This document shows, piece by piece, positions 10,570 through 21,357 of a stretch of DNA of 64,000 nucleotides. The stretch is from Picocystis sp. L7 (Eukaryota > Chlorophyta > Picocystophyceae > Picocystales > Picocystaceae). Position numbers and translations under genes: made by a program. Under the pieces are notes generated by a model. The model ran no database searches and was not told where the DNA came from. It worked only from the letters and a program-made list of their open reading frames with translations. The DNA lies in the NCBI GenBank assembly GCA_020975725.1, contig QXJR01000021.1, positions 370,380-434,379 on the forward strand, read 5' to 3'. Position 1 is the stretch's first letter. Each line of letters begins with the position of its first letter.

Positions 10570-10951
10570 GCCGATAAGCACAACTGAGTCAACTTGGGTG
10601 AATAACAAAAATAGAAGCCCAGTCAACCGTAGAGAGACACAAGTCGCTCTTTTTGGATTGGGGGCTGCTTCCAACGATCAACTGGTCGATCGACAAGCCC
10701 ATGAAGGCTTCGCTTGGCAGTTATCGCAGCCGTGACGCGTGGGGAGGGGGAGGGGGAGGTGTTGATGCTACCAACCATCCTTGGGCAGGCTTCCGCTGTT
10801 TCTTTTCATTTGCGTTACTTGCGGAGAACCTCCAGCTGATCCAATTTCTTCAGAGCAGGGTATGGACAAGGCACTGTTGGCATGATGATGTTGGCACGGC
10901 AGTCACACTTTCTTTGCCCCTCTGCGGGTTGGTTCTACGAGGCTGCGCGTT
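10570..10951. other. Convergent 3' spacer
   Basis: 382 bases between the 3' ends of FtsZ (+) and the CCDC90-like gene (-). It has a G-rich run of repeated GGGGGA near 10740-10760. No gene is seen. Confidence 0.5.
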
Positions 10952-11620
10952 TCAGCTCGTGAGAACACGCAGCATGCCCAGTCCCACAGCTGTGGTGGAC
11001 ACAATGGTTCCCACGCAATATTTGATGATGTCACTTTTCGATGACTCGATGTTCGTTTTCATGATGTAGATTTCTCGATCCAGTCTCGTATCGACGTCCG
11101 CGCTCTTGTCCAGTGCGTTTTGCATCTCGTCTCGGATCCTTCCTTTTTCGAGGTTGAGGTCGAGCCTTTGGCTGGCTTGCAGCTTGTCGATTCCGAACCT
11201 GAGCTCGGACCTGATCTTGTCGGTTTCGATTTCGAGTCTTTCGATGTCTCTCCGCAGGCTGGCGATGTTGGCTTCGGTGGAGCTTCGTATCTCTCCTTTG
11301 GCGGTATCGAAGGCGCTTTTTTGTTCCACGACGAGTTTTTCGAGCTGGGCTTTGGTCACGGTGGTGTCCGTGACCCTCTTGATGGTGTGTTCGATGACTT
11401 GCGTGAGGTATCTCGTGAGTTGATGCGATTGGGTTTGGCTGAGTCCGGCCTCCTGCAGCACGGTGGCGGTGGTGAGTGTGTCCAAGGGATACCCTTGCGG
11501 CACGTCCCTCGTTCCCACCTCCAGCACGGGCTGTGCATCCTGTTCCGAGGTGGCCGAGTTCCCGCGCGTGCCCCTCCTCAAAACGCCCGAAACCGTCCTC
11601 CATCGCGTGCGCATCGCCAT
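10952..11620 (-). CDS. CCDC90/DUF1640-family mitochondrial coiled-coil protein
   Basis: A 222-residue protein of the DUF1640 family (human MCUR1/CCDC90B, yeast Fmp32). These are inner-membrane coiled-coil proteins linked to the calcium uniporter and respiratory-complex assembly. Visible features: an Arg-rich, acid-free presequence (MAMRTRWRTVSGVLRRGTRG); a head motif YPLDTLTTATVLQEAGLSQ that matches the family's FD(T/H)..LV..LE..GF; a long coiled coil with LDLNLEKGRIRDEM; and a C-terminal membrane segment (YCVGTIVSTTAVGLGMLRVL). The start is the first ATG that gives a presequence; the open frame continues upstream through a CACAC repeat with no homology. The exact role in algae is unknown. 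Confidence 0.85.
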   Translation of the reverse strand: MAMRTRWRTVSGVLRRGTRGNSATSEQDAQPVLEVGTRDVPQGYPLDTLTTATVLQEAGLSQTQSHQLTRYLTQVIEHTIKRVTDTTVTKAQLEKLVVEQKSAFDTAKGEIRSSTEANIASLRRDIERLEIETDKIRSELRFGIDKLQASQRLDLNLEKGRIRDEMQNALDKSADVDTRLDREIYIMKTNIESSKSDIIKYCVGTIVSTTAVGLGMLRVLTS

Positions 11621-11635
11621 CGTGCTCTTCCCACA

Positions 11636-11673
11636 CTCCCACACCCACACACCCACACACCCACACACCCACG
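11636..11673. repeat. CACACCCA microsatellite
   Basis: A short tandem tract of CACACCCA-like units just upstream of the CCDC90-like start codon, in the divergent gap before the 47-residue ORF. Confidence 0.8.
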
Positions 11674-11915
11674 GTGGGTTCGAACGGGACCCAACGTCTC
11701 CCTCGAGCCAGGGTTCGCCGTACCCCGTCTCTACCGTACGCGTACGACCGGACGGGAAGGGGGGGGGGGTCTCGATCCCCTCCCTCCCCCTTCGGGTGGG
11801 ATCCTGGCCATGGAGGGAGGGATGGGTTCGGGGGGAGAAGGGAGGAGACCCACGATCCAAGGGAAGGCGGTGGCGGTTTAGAGGAACCACCGGCGTGGTG
11901 ACGGACCCGAGAAGC

Positions 11916-12059
11916 ATGGCCCGAAACGGGGAGGATGGGATCCTGGCGGGATGGGAGACGCTCGTGTACGCACTCGTGGGGGTGCACCTGGTCGCACTGG
12001 CCTTCTGGGTGTACCGCGTGACCACCGAAAGACCCGAACCCAGGATCAAACAGACGTGA
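11916..12059 (+). CDS. Possible 47-residue single-pass membrane protein
   Basis: A short frame starting with ATG: MARNGEDG, a hydrophobic span (LVYALVGVHLVALAFWVY), then a charged tail (RVTTERPEPRIKQT). The layout is that of a small tail- or signal-anchored protein. It lies divergent to the CCDC90-like gene (295-base gap) and convergent to the SWIB gene. I do not recognise the family. The hydrophobic core and sensible codon use are the only support, so it may be spurious. Confidence 0.35.
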   Translation: MARNGEDGILAGWETLVYALVGVHLVALAFWVYRVTTERPEPRIKQT

Positions 12060-12263
12060 TGCCGACCACGGACGGGAACAACCGCACGTGGAAGGAAACG
12101 AAAACGGAGCATCCCAGGGCCGAAAGATGCGTCCCACTCGCACGACGGGTCGCACTCGACCTGGACACGCGAGCGAGCAGTGAACAGGAACGCAGCCGGG
12201 GACGGGAAAATCGCAGGAGAAAAAGACGACCCGGTGACCTCCCTTGAAGCGAAAGGGATCGAT

Positions 12264-13275
12264 TCACTGCTGCAGGCTCTTCAAGTGCTTGCTCAACTGC
12301 TTGTTCATGCTGAACATGTCTACGGGTGCCTCGAAGATGGTGCCCAGCTTCGTGTCCAGCAGGATCTGCCGCCTGTCCGCTGGGTTCTGCAGGTTGTGCT
12401 CCCGAATGTAATCCCATATGTGCTTGACCGCGGTGGGTCTGGCCATCTCCCTCTCTCCAGTGCCGAAGAACGCCTGCAGCTCCGGCGACATGAGAAAGAG
12501 TGGATGGTTGCGTGCCTTTTTCTCCTTCGCCTTGAGCGATTTCGCAACGGACTTGATGCCCTTCGGTGTATCTTTCGTCGTGCCTTGGCTTTTATTCTTG
12601 GACACCTTCGCCTTCTTCTGGACTGGATCCGCTTCTCTTTGAAAAACGTGCTTGGAGAGCTGTTTGTTCATGTTCAGCATGTTCAGCGGAGGATTGAAGA
12701 TGGTTCGTAGGTTGTCGTCCAGGTTGATCTTCCTACGATCCTTCGGGTCCTGCAGCTCCTTGTCTTTGATGTATTTCCACAGGAACTTGACCACCTGAGT
12801 GCGCGGCATTTCTTCTTGGCCTACGAAGGCAGCCATTCGCGGCGACAAGAGGCTGCCGAATGCTCCTGATTTACCTCTCGATCCGCTCGCGGGTGCGGTC
12901 TGCAGTTCTTCCTCCGGTTCTTCTCCTTCTGTCCGTCCTCCTTGGTCTTCATCGGCTTGATCTCCTTTGTTTTCCGGCAGCTCCTGTTCGAGGAAGGCGT
13001 CCACTTCTCCTCGGATCAATGCTTTCCGGTCGGAGAGTCCCACGCCGAACTCCGACTCGAGTTGCTTTCGGATCCCTCGCACTGCGTCGGTTTCGTCGTC
13101 GTCCCGCGTTCGACGTCGGCGTGTGCGTTTCGATCAGCTTCGGCGTTCCCATCGAACCGTCCGTTTCGTTCCCTTCCTCGGCGGTTTCGCACGCACCGGT
13201 CGTGGTTTGCAGGTCGGCATCTCGCAGCAGTTGTCTCAACCTCTCTCGTAGGGACGAGTCGCTCACCACATCCAT
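12264..13275 (-). CDS. DEK_C plus double SWIB/MDM2 domain protein, two exons
   Basis: A nuclear, chromatin-associated protein type known in plants, with a DEK C-terminal-like domain followed by two SWIB domains. Exon 1 is 13197-13275 and exon 2 is 12264-13081. The 115-base intron has a GTGCGTGCG donor, a CTGAT branch and an ACGCAG acceptor. The join gives DLQTTTVRGIRKQLESEFG, the typical DEK_C sequence, from two frames. The 298-residue product has DEK_C at about 1-60, an acidic linker, SWIB 1 (SPRMAAFVGQEEMPRTQVVK onward) and SWIB 2 (SPELQAFFGTGEREMARPTA onward), separated by a Lys-rich linker. An in-frame ATG at 13332 would add 19 residues. Partners and targets are not readable from sequence. 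Confidence 0.9.
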
Positions 13276-13714
13276 CGAGGAGCCTTTCCTGTGGTTCTGT
13301 GGATCTTCGGTGGACACGACGGGAACCTCCATGGCGGTTCCCGTCCCGGATGCGATCGGCCAGGACCCAGGCCCGCCGGAAAACGAAAGGTGCACGTGGG
13401 TTCGACGTCCGCCAACGCCAAGCACGCCAATCACGCGCGGTGCGACAGACGACAACGTCGAGGTCCCTTGGGTCCAGGACCCTCGTGGGTTTCGAGGATC
13501 AGCTGCCCCCCTTTGGGGGAGATCTCTCCGGGAAAGGGGGGCAGCTGAACATCGGATGGGACTTAACTCGGGGGATCCTCTCCCCACCCCCAGGATTCGG
13601 ACGGATGAATCGAGGTTAACTTCGGGCAGGGGTGGGGTCCGTCCACGTGGGTCCCCCTCAGGCGAGAGGAGGACCTTCGAGTGAGCGAGAGACGAGAGGA
13701 GACGAGGACCGACG
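13276..13714. other. Divergent spacer, SWIB gene to F-box gene
   Basis: 439 bases between two outward-facing starts. It has G-rich inverted stretches near 13500-13550 (GGGGGAGATCTCTCCGGG). No gene is seen. Confidence 0.45.
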
Positions 13715-14515
13715 ATGGTGGGCATGGCGTGGGTGGAAGACAGGTGGTCGGAACTGCCGGAATGGGCCCTGCACGAAGTGGCACAGCACGTGGTGGAACG
13801 TGGAGGTGCACCCGGACTCCTGGCCATGTCCTGCTGCTGCCGAAATTGGCGCAACACCGTGGCCCGAGACACCTGGTCCTTGAAACACCTGCACTTCCGA
13901 TTCGCAAGCCATCGCCACGAAGCCGCACATCGAGGTCCTCAGGCCATGGGAAGGAGGTACAGGAGGGTGCCTGCCTTCGCACACGCAGAAAGCCTGCCGC
14001 TGCTGCTGCGGAACGCGTGCCAAGCCGGAAACCCGAGCGCCATGGCCCACGTGGCCGAAGTGATGGAGTGGAACGGCGACGTCGCCCAGGCGCTTCGCAT
14101 GCACCTCGAAGCCGCCAAAGGTGGACAGAGGAGGAGCATGGTGCGGGTGGCCACGGCATACTACCACGGGGAAGGGAACATGGCGTGGGATGCCGAAGAA
14201 GCCCTGCGCTGGTTCAAAAAAGCCGTGGGAGGAATCGCCAACCCAACCGGCAACGGACGAGAAGAGACGGATGGCGCAGAACACAGATCGAATCGCCGCG
14301 AGATTGCGATCGCCGCGAATGGGAAAAAGCAAGAGGAACAGGACATCAAGCTGCAAGCGCACGCCGCGCTCATGCTGGGATTCATGTACTTGGATGGCGA
14401 AGGGACCAAGACGGACGTGGTGGAAGCGGTCAAATGGTTCAAAAAGGCATCCAGCCACGGAAACGGGGAAGCCCAGAAGCAACTGGGCGTGCTCTTCAAC
14501 ACTGGACAGTACTGA
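13715..14515 (+). CDS. F-box protein with Sel1-like repeats
   Basis: A 266-residue protein. Residues ~8-50 (WSELPEWALHEVAQHVVERG ... CCCRNWRNTV) fit an F-box, which would dock on SKP1 in an SCF ubiquitin ligase. Residues ~95-262 contain Sel1-like (TPR-type) repeats, recognised by A..G...AM...A, YYHGEG...D.EEALRWFKKA and LGFMYLDGEGTKTDVVEAVKWFKKA. F-box plus Sel1 proteins occur in green algae and plants; substrates are unknown. A Lys/Gln-rich linker splits the repeats. The start is a clear ATG near the frame opening. The F-box assignment is less certain than the Sel1 repeats. Confidence 0.8.
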   Translation: MVGMAWVEDRWSELPEWALHEVAQHVVERGGAPGLLAMSCCCRNWRNTVARDTWSLKHLHFRFASHRHEAAHRGPQAMGRRYRRVPAFAHAESLPLLLRNACQAGNPSAMAHVAEVMEWNGDVAQALRMHLEAAKGGQRRSMVRVATAYYHGEGNMAWDAEEALRWFKKAVGGIANPTGNGREETDGAEHRSNRREIAIAANGKKQEEQDIKLQAHAALMLGFMYLDGEGTKTDVVEAVKWFKKASSHGNGEAQKQLGVLFNTGQY

Positions 14516-16771
14516 GACCATCCCCTTTCATCGCCAGAGAAATGGCCCTCCACCGCATTCTGGACCATGAAGCTCCATGCGAACGTCGGTATTGGATCGA
14601 ACGTGCCTGGCTACACTGGAGTCTGCCAGGAGAAAGAATGATGCATCGAGAGTAGGAGAAGATGCGATTTTGTTGCCAACAGTCAAACAGGTCAGACTCC
14701 ATTCATGCGAGCCAGGACTCGGATGAGGAGCCTCCATCTTGAAGGATGGCAGATGACCTGTGGAAGGGAAACGCACAGGGATGGCGTGATTGGTGCCTTA
14801 TCGCCATGGTTATAAATAAAATACCCGCACTTGATCCTTCAAACCGCTTTAGATTCCTGGATGCAGCACCCCTGGAACAATGTTTGGGATCCACAACCGT
14901 GTCGATCGGGCCCGACCCCAAGGATCCTGCGCAAGCGAATCTATCGTGCTCGAGGAAGTCATGCGTACCCAAAGGGGGCAGAGGTAGATCAAGGCATGCG
15001 AGCGGCCACACACTGTGTATGGAGCGCTTGCCCACATACCACCATTCGTTATGGATCTTGCTCCGGGACAATTGGTCCACCAAGGCAAGATAGTACGACG
15101 ACAGAGGTTCATTGGCGCAAGGTACTTTCTTGAGAATTCCAACGTTCTAGCGGAATCTAGGCATCATGCATTCACGTGGGCATCTTGCTCGTCCAATGGC
15201 CCGAAAGCCACGCACCCACTGGGCACGAATTCTTTCCATGTGGACTTGCACATCTCAAACGATGATCAAGCATGAATCACGATAGATGAATAGATGGAGT
15301 AGGAAGTTGCTAAAAATCCGAAAAGTAGGAATCTAATAACTGTGAATTGAAGGAGATGTAGTGATTTTGCTTGAAGCAATCGGACTCAACTCTTAGCGAA
15401 GAGAAAAGGAACGAATCGAATGAAATGCAGTGGGAAAATGGGCGGATGAAGGGGGACTCGTCGAACATGCCTCTTGAGAGTACTTGAGTGTGCTTAACGG
15501 TACGTGCATCCTTTGAAAGAGCCCATGTAGATGGTAACAATAGGGCAATCGTTTCAAATCTACACTAGAATGCCGTAGCCAGAAGTCATTTTGATACTTT
15601 TGCATCCACTGCTCTAAAAGAGAGAATGAGGAGAAATGAGCTTTAGATGCCAAGTAAGGCTTGATTGAAGGATCCTCCATTTGCGCCCATTAAGCACTTT
15701 TTTGTCGAGAGCATAGTATGAACGGGGCGAAATCACCACATGTCGAGCAATGGGAAGGTTCGGCTTTGGTCGAGTCCGCATGATGAATACTTTAGAAAGT
15801 AGCGGTCGAAAGGAACATGTGAGGGTGATGTACTTGTGGCGGCGATCCACATCGAGAAAAGCTCCATTGCATGCGTACCATCCACGACACAAATGGCTTG
15901 TGAAGGATTTCTAGAAGGCATCATTTCGGGAGATACGCTTGCATGATTGTTAGAAAAAATGCCTTTCGAAGTAGGGCCGTTGCACGGTCATGAGTGTCTT
16001 GGCTTGATAAGTGGAGACACTGTTCTGTGTTGACCTGCAAAGCAATGGACCAAATGGGCAAAGTTCCGGTTGCATTACCACCTCATACGAGCGGATTGTA
16101 TTTGATCCCAACCCATAGTTCATCGCTTCAATAATGACCTGCATGAATTCTTCGAAATTATATCGGTGGAATGGGATTGCTTGTTCGTGAAATGCTATTG
16201 TTTCCATGCTCTAAAAAAATGCGAAACCACCAAGTATCGCGATACTTGCGAATGTAAGGTACATAGGTCTTGCGAGGTAGAAGAATCATTTGAAAAGTAA
16301 CTTTTCCACGTCAATCCCCGTGGTGGCTGGTTGTTGAATAAAACAAAGTGTTAACCGGACGTTAAGAACTTCCAAGTTCTTCGGCAGAGATGTCTTACCC
16401 ATGCTTCATGCTCCCGAGACTTATCACATGACCGTAATGCTCCAAGGCATACACATGTACCCAAGCACCTTCGTCTCTTGCTCCAGCGGTATTCTTTATG
16501 CAACTTCTAGAGAATGGTGAGACTAAACGCCTAGTTTCCTTGGTTGGTCAAGGCATGTCGAGAGACAAAGAGATCTCGTATTTGACCTTGACCTTGGAAG
16601 TCCGGGTAGAGCAAGGGGTGGAAGTTCAGAAAAAATTTGTATCTTCTTTGCATGCAGATTGAATGCCAGGGCATTGTGAGCAACGCAAGAAACAAAAGGG
16701 ACAGAGCCACTCTGCACCTCCGCCTCCAAACTACAATGCCTTTTGCAAATTTATTTCTCTCATCGTGGCAA
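14516..16771. other. 2.26-kb stretch without a recognised gene
   Basis: This lies between the F-box gene and the 3' end of BRCA2. Its right half (about 15.2-16.8 kb) is clearly more AT-rich than the flanking genes. Open frames reach about 125 codons (14703-15083, minus; 14746-15093, plus) but show no domain or codon signal. No tRNA, rRNA or transposon signature was found. It may hold a decayed gene or a non-coding transcript. Confidence 0.45.
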
Positions 16772-19700
16772 TCAGAAGGTGACCTCTTCGTACTGAGTGC
16801 CCAGAAGTGCGTCTTCCTCAATACCAACAACAGCACGGAGCTTCGTTTGAAGGTCATCCAAATACCTTTCATTTCTCTGAGACCAGGATAGCAATGTTTC
16901 AAAGTGAAGTGCAGCCTCCGGTTCCTTTGGCTTTTGATTGCCTCTGAACACACTGTTTTCAGATGCCTGTCCCACCCAAAAGCCATGAACGATATCCTTG
17001 CGTTCAAGTCGAAGGTTTTGGGAGACGGCAGGTTTATGAGGGATCAGAGTATCAACAGGTGGGCAACACTCCTTCTTGGCAAGCACCTCTATTGCCAAAA
17101 TATCACCTGTGGCTGGGCTAGAAGTATCTGCAAAGAACACCCACTGTCGAACAGTCAGACCACTCTGAATACGAGGACCCAGCAGCACAACCACAAACAT
17201 TCCATCAAACTCTGAGCGGAAAGGTAAGCCAGAGATCTGTGAAATGGATGAGAATCGCCGGGGTGTGTAAGATGTACTCCATCCTTTCCCGGCACAGTCC
17301 TTAGCAGTGCAGATGAACCTCCAAGATGTTTTCCCAGTAGTGCTCATCAATCGAATTTTCCGTGTAGCTTCTGGACGTGGATTCAAGGCAGTCGCACAAT
17401 ACACATTTCCCTCTTTCAAAACGTCCGTTAAATCCTCGCCTGGACGCCAGATAGTCAGTTGGGCACATGACGGACAATCACGACCGATTCTTTGGGTGAC
17501 CCCGCAGACTTGTACACGAAGAAGCGGGCAGACATTGCGCTGCATCATGGAGCAATCAGCTGGCTTTGCATCCTCATCTGATCCTCTTTCCATGTTTTCA
17601 AGTACTTCCTCTGCTCGCAATTGAATCTGTGCCTCCATTGCAGCCGATCGAAATACTTTTCTTCCGTCCCCACAAGTTTCAAAGTAGGCAAGGGGGTAGA
17701 TACGCTGTATTGTCAAGAGTGTGGCCGCAATAAGCCCACCCTCGGAAAAACAGTGTCCCAAGTTCACCGCACCTGCGAGTGTCTTCAGGAACCCAAGCTT
17801 CTCGAATGGATCAGCACGCCTAGTGCAGTTCGCGTTGAATTGCAAATACGTAGAACTGGAGGCCTCCAAGGGAGGCTGCGGTCCAGTTGAATAAAGCGAA
17901 GCACCCACTATTCTTAACTTCGATCCTACAAATATCTTGCCTTGATCAAGGAAGCTCGAAAGAGGATTGTCCAGCTTAGCTTTCAGAGAATACCAGCCAT
18001 CCGTAACAACGATGCTATGGGCCTTACCCTCTCTCTTGACATCCTCCTCCAGGATTTCCTGTACACAAAGTACTATGGGGCGCGATGCCGGATCGTCATG
18101 CTCCATGATGCGTCGCAAGGGGGGGCGCTTGCCACAGAGGCACTCTTTCCAATAGCGCAGTTCAAGCTGAAGTGTTATGATTTTAGCTGTACAATATTGC
18201 TGCTTGGCATGAGCGCCCCCTAAAAGATCATAAGAGGCAAGCTTCCACTGAATCAGTTTCACTTGTTGCTTGACCCAGGCAAGAGTGGCAAAGTCTGGAT
18301 TCGCCCCCATTGCTAGGAGGTGCTCATGGAAAACTTCTGGTGATGGCAATGAAGGGTTGCAAGGAACACGCGTTCCCCTTTTGATGAGCTGTCTTCTCTC
18401 AAATACAATCGAGATTGGCACCGTTCGTATTTCTTGCCCTACAGCTCCTCGCCAAGAAAACACTTTTGAGGGTGATTTTCCCCGCTCTCTAGATCTTCCA
18501 CACACATTGTCCTTAAGGTTCTCTTGAAGAACAGCCGGGGCGTTGAATCGCCTCTTGCTGAGGCGTCTGTTCTCCCCCAACTTTCGCTTCTTATTGTTGG
18601 CTTGGGTATTTGGGCTAAGGTCCTGTCCATGGGCTGTTGCGTGACTAGAAGAGCAACCAGCATTTTCCTTTCCACTCCCCCCAATCGTATTTGACTTCCT
18701 TCCATGGGCAATCAGATCATGCATCTGTACATCAGGCGCAATCCCTGCACGTGGATGAAGCAAACCTGAAGATCGATTACTCCTACCCGACAGCGGTTCC
18801 AAGTCAAAGCAGCCTTTTGTACCGGCAGCCTCACCAGGCAATGAATTCAAATGACTTCTTGTCGCGACGTCCTCGACTGTTGCAACTGCCCCCTTTTCCA
18901 AACATGCTGCTAGCAAAGACTCTGCACGGGCACGAGAAACATCTGAAACGGCCAAGGGCTTCCCGGTGCCACTGCGAAAGATCCCACCATCTGCAGGGTC
19001 CGCCGGTGGATGGTTGGGAGATCCAGCCGGACCGTCCCCATCCGCAAACAGGGCCTCTGCACGGGCACGAGAAGCATCTGAAACGGCCAAGGGCTTCCCG
19101 GTGCCACTGCGAAAGATCCCACCATCCGCAGGGTCCACCGGTGGATGGTTGGGAGATCCAGCCGGACCGTCCCCATCCGCAAACAGGGCCTCTGCACGGG
19201 CACGAGAAGCATCCGAAACGGCCAAGGGCTTCCCGGTGCCACTGCGAAAGATCCCAACATCCGCAGGGTCCACCGGTGGATGGTTGGGAGATCCAGCCGG
19301 ACCGTCCCCATCCGCAAACAGGGCCTCTGCACGGGCACGAGAAGCATCCGAAACGGCCAAGGGCTTCCCGGTGCCACTGCGAAAGATCCCACCATCTGCA
19401 GGGTCCACCGGTGGATGGTTGGGAGATCCAGCCGGACCGTCCCCATCCGCAAACAGGGCCTCTGCACGGGCACGAGAAGCATCCGAAACGGCCAAGGGCT
19501 TCCCGGTGCCACTGCGAAAGATCCCACCATCCGCAGGGTCCACCGGTGGATGGTTGGGAGATCCAGCCGGACCGTCCCCATCTGCAAACAGGGCCTCTGC
19601 ACGGGCACGAGAAGCATCCGAAACGGCCAAGGGCTTCCCTGTGTTGGTGACAAGCATTGGGGGTGAAATGTCCCCATGTTGTGTTTTATTTGTGGTGGCT

Positions 19701-20694
19701 TCTGAAAAGAGATCTACTGTCTCGTGGAGTGGAGAAGGTTCACCTTGTTGGCATCGTATGGTTTGTTGGACTGAAGTACTTGGAGCAAGTGTTTGTTCCG
19801 GGAGCTGCTGTGCAAAGGCGCGCGGTTTTCCAGGCATTTGAGGTATGTCGGGAATATGTGTACTGCGTGTGATACTGTCCATCTCTGATGCCAGATTTCT
19901 TGCTTCTGGCATAGAATGCATTGTGCGGTGCAAGCGTGCATTGGTATTCCCTGTAGACGACGGCACGAGTGTCTGTGGCTCCCTACCTGAAAGCGTTCGT
20001 TCAAACAAACCATGGTCAGCGTATGCACTTGGTGTCTCTCATTGCCAGTGCTTTGGTTTCTCCTCGGGACATCCTTGCACTTACTTTGCTTCTCGATTGG
20101 AACAGGCGGCGTTTTGAATTGCGAGTCCGATATGTGGTACTGGAAGCCAAGGGGCGTTCCCAGCGGCATTCCTTGCGTTCCGTTGGTTTCTTCTTCTCCT
20201 CCTAACTCAAAGTAGCTCGGTACCCCAGCATGCTGTCCTTTCTCCATGTTTCGTCCAACCCAGTTGCGCGTGTGCGTTTCGGTTTCGGTTTCGATGGCTG
20301 TCGTGGGACACACGCGGACATGTTGGACGTTTTTCCCGCCGCAGCTGACCATTCCATCGGTTCTTTCGTCCGGCCGTTCTTTGTCTATCGCATGGTTGGT
20401 GTCAGGTTCATCGCCTCCACCCAGGCTTAATATCGCACAGAAGGAGATCCTTCGGATGGAGCTCTTCCTCCTTTTTTCGGACCACGGCGTGTCTGCTCCG
20501 CTTTGCAGGCATTCCGCGAGTTGCGAGTCGTCGTCCACGCATCGGAAGCATTCGTTGATGCTCCTCGTGCTCCTGCTTCTGGTCGTGTCGTTGGCGTTCT
20601 TGGTGCACCTGTTCTTGGTCCCGCAGGGCGCCATGGCCCATCCATGTTCCGTTCGTACGGTGCACAAGCACGGCATGCGTTCTCTGGTGGCCAT
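16772..20694 (-). CDS. BRCA2: BRCA2 homologue with six BRC repeats, two exons
   Basis: BRCA2 loads RAD51 on single-stranded DNA in homologous recombination. Exon 1 is 20085-20694 and exon 2 is 16772-19986. The 98-base intron has GTAAGT, CGCTGACC and TTTCAG; the two frames cannot be joined without it. The product is about 1274 residues. BRC repeats (GTGKPLAVSDASRARAEALF) lie at about 315-570: five near-identical 45-residue units and one diverged. A bipartite-type nuclear signal (NKKRKLGENRRLSKRR) is near 665. From about 740 the DSS1/DNA-binding region follows: helical domain (LAWVKQQVKLIQWKLASYD), OB1 (VVTDGWYSLKAKLD, GKIFVGSKLRIVGASL, then RIYPLAYFE), and OB2/OB3 (TTGKTSWRF, QWVFFADTSS). The C-terminal half matches plant BRCA2 closely. 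The exact start is uncertain: 20694 is the first ATG in the upstream frame. Confidence 0.9.
18921..19640 (-). repeat. 135-bp tandem array coding the BRC repeats of BRCA2
   Basis: The word AAACGGCCAAGGGCTTCC recurs at 18946, 19081, 19216, 19351, 19486 and 19621, always 135 bases apart. The intervening DNA is almost identical between units (a few substitutions such as CATCTG/CATCCG). Each unit codes 45 residues: one BRC core plus a Pro/Asp-rich spacer. The outermost unit on the low-coordinate side is diverged at protein level. Confidence 0.97.
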
Positions 20695-21075
20695 CTCCAC
20701 TCCGATCCCGCCTTCCCGCCTGCTCCAGCGATGGCGGATGGGCGCGCCAATTTCGAAACCGCGAATCTGGCGACGGGATCCGTCCCCCTTTCCCCTCGAG
20801 GTTAACTCGATCGTGAACCCGAGGGACCCCCCTCCCCCTTTTCCCTTACGGCGAATCCGATCGCGAACCCGCGTGCACGGGTCCCTCCCTCCGGGCGAAT
20901 CCGATCGCGAACCCGAGGGACCTCGGGGTTTCCCTTATGGCGAATCCGATCGCCTAGGCAGGGTCGTGGGCCCACGACCCCAGGACGGAACGGGGTCGGG
21001 GTTGGGTGGGAGGGAGAGAGAGAGAGACAGGGAGAGAGGGAACAGGCGGTGGCTTGGACGCGCACGGACAAGGCG
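20695..21075. repeat. Divergent spacer with GCGAATCCGATCGCGAACCC repeats
   Basis: 381 bases between the BRCA2 and TMEM230-like starts. From about 20790 to 20960 the words GGCGAATCCGATCGCGAACC and CGAGGGACC recur as imperfect tandem copies. A GAGA tract follows near 21012-21040. The repeats sit where both promoters should lie. Confidence 0.6.
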
Positions 21076-21357
21076 ATGTCGAGCGACGTGAGGTTCAAAC
21101 AGACGGCGGAGGAGGTGATGGGAGGGGACAGGACGCCAGGACAAGCCGTGGCCTTGGCCGTCGCACTGGTGGCCATCGGCGGAGTCATGCTGGGCGTGGG
21201 CATGGACATCGTGCTGGAGAAACGAGCCGGACACGGCATCGCACTCGTCGTGCTCGGTGGTACCGTCGTCCTGCCAGGTGCGTACTACTGCTACATCGCA
21301 TGGAACGCGTACAAGAAAAGGAAAGGGTTCGACTGGAGCCTCATGCAAGAGATGTGA
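21076..21357 (+). CDS. TMEM230: TMEM230-like small membrane protein
   Basis: A 93-residue protein of the TMEM230/TMEM134 family, two-pass proteins of endosomal, Golgi and secretory vesicles. It has two hydrophobic helices (AVALAVALVAIGGVMLGVGM and IALVVLGGTVVLPGAYYCYI). The second carries the family's GHGI..(V)LG...(L)PG.YY..IA motif, followed by the YKKRKGF(D)W tail. Length and order fit the plant versions. The start is the first ATG (21076); a GTG lies 9 codons upstream. It is divergent from BRCA2. The role in trafficking is inferred from animal TMEM230. Confidence 0.85.
   Translation: MSSDVRFKQTAEEVMGGDRTPGQAVALAVALVAIGGVMLGVGMDIVLEKRAGHGIALVVLGGTVVLPGAYYCYIAWNAYKKRKGFDWSLMQEM

Noticed and set aside
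18910-19841. Long repeated frames on other strands over the BRC array
   Set aside because: They are shadows of the 135-bp repeat, whose length is a multiple of three, so all six frames stay open; only the minus-strand BRCA2 frame has homology.
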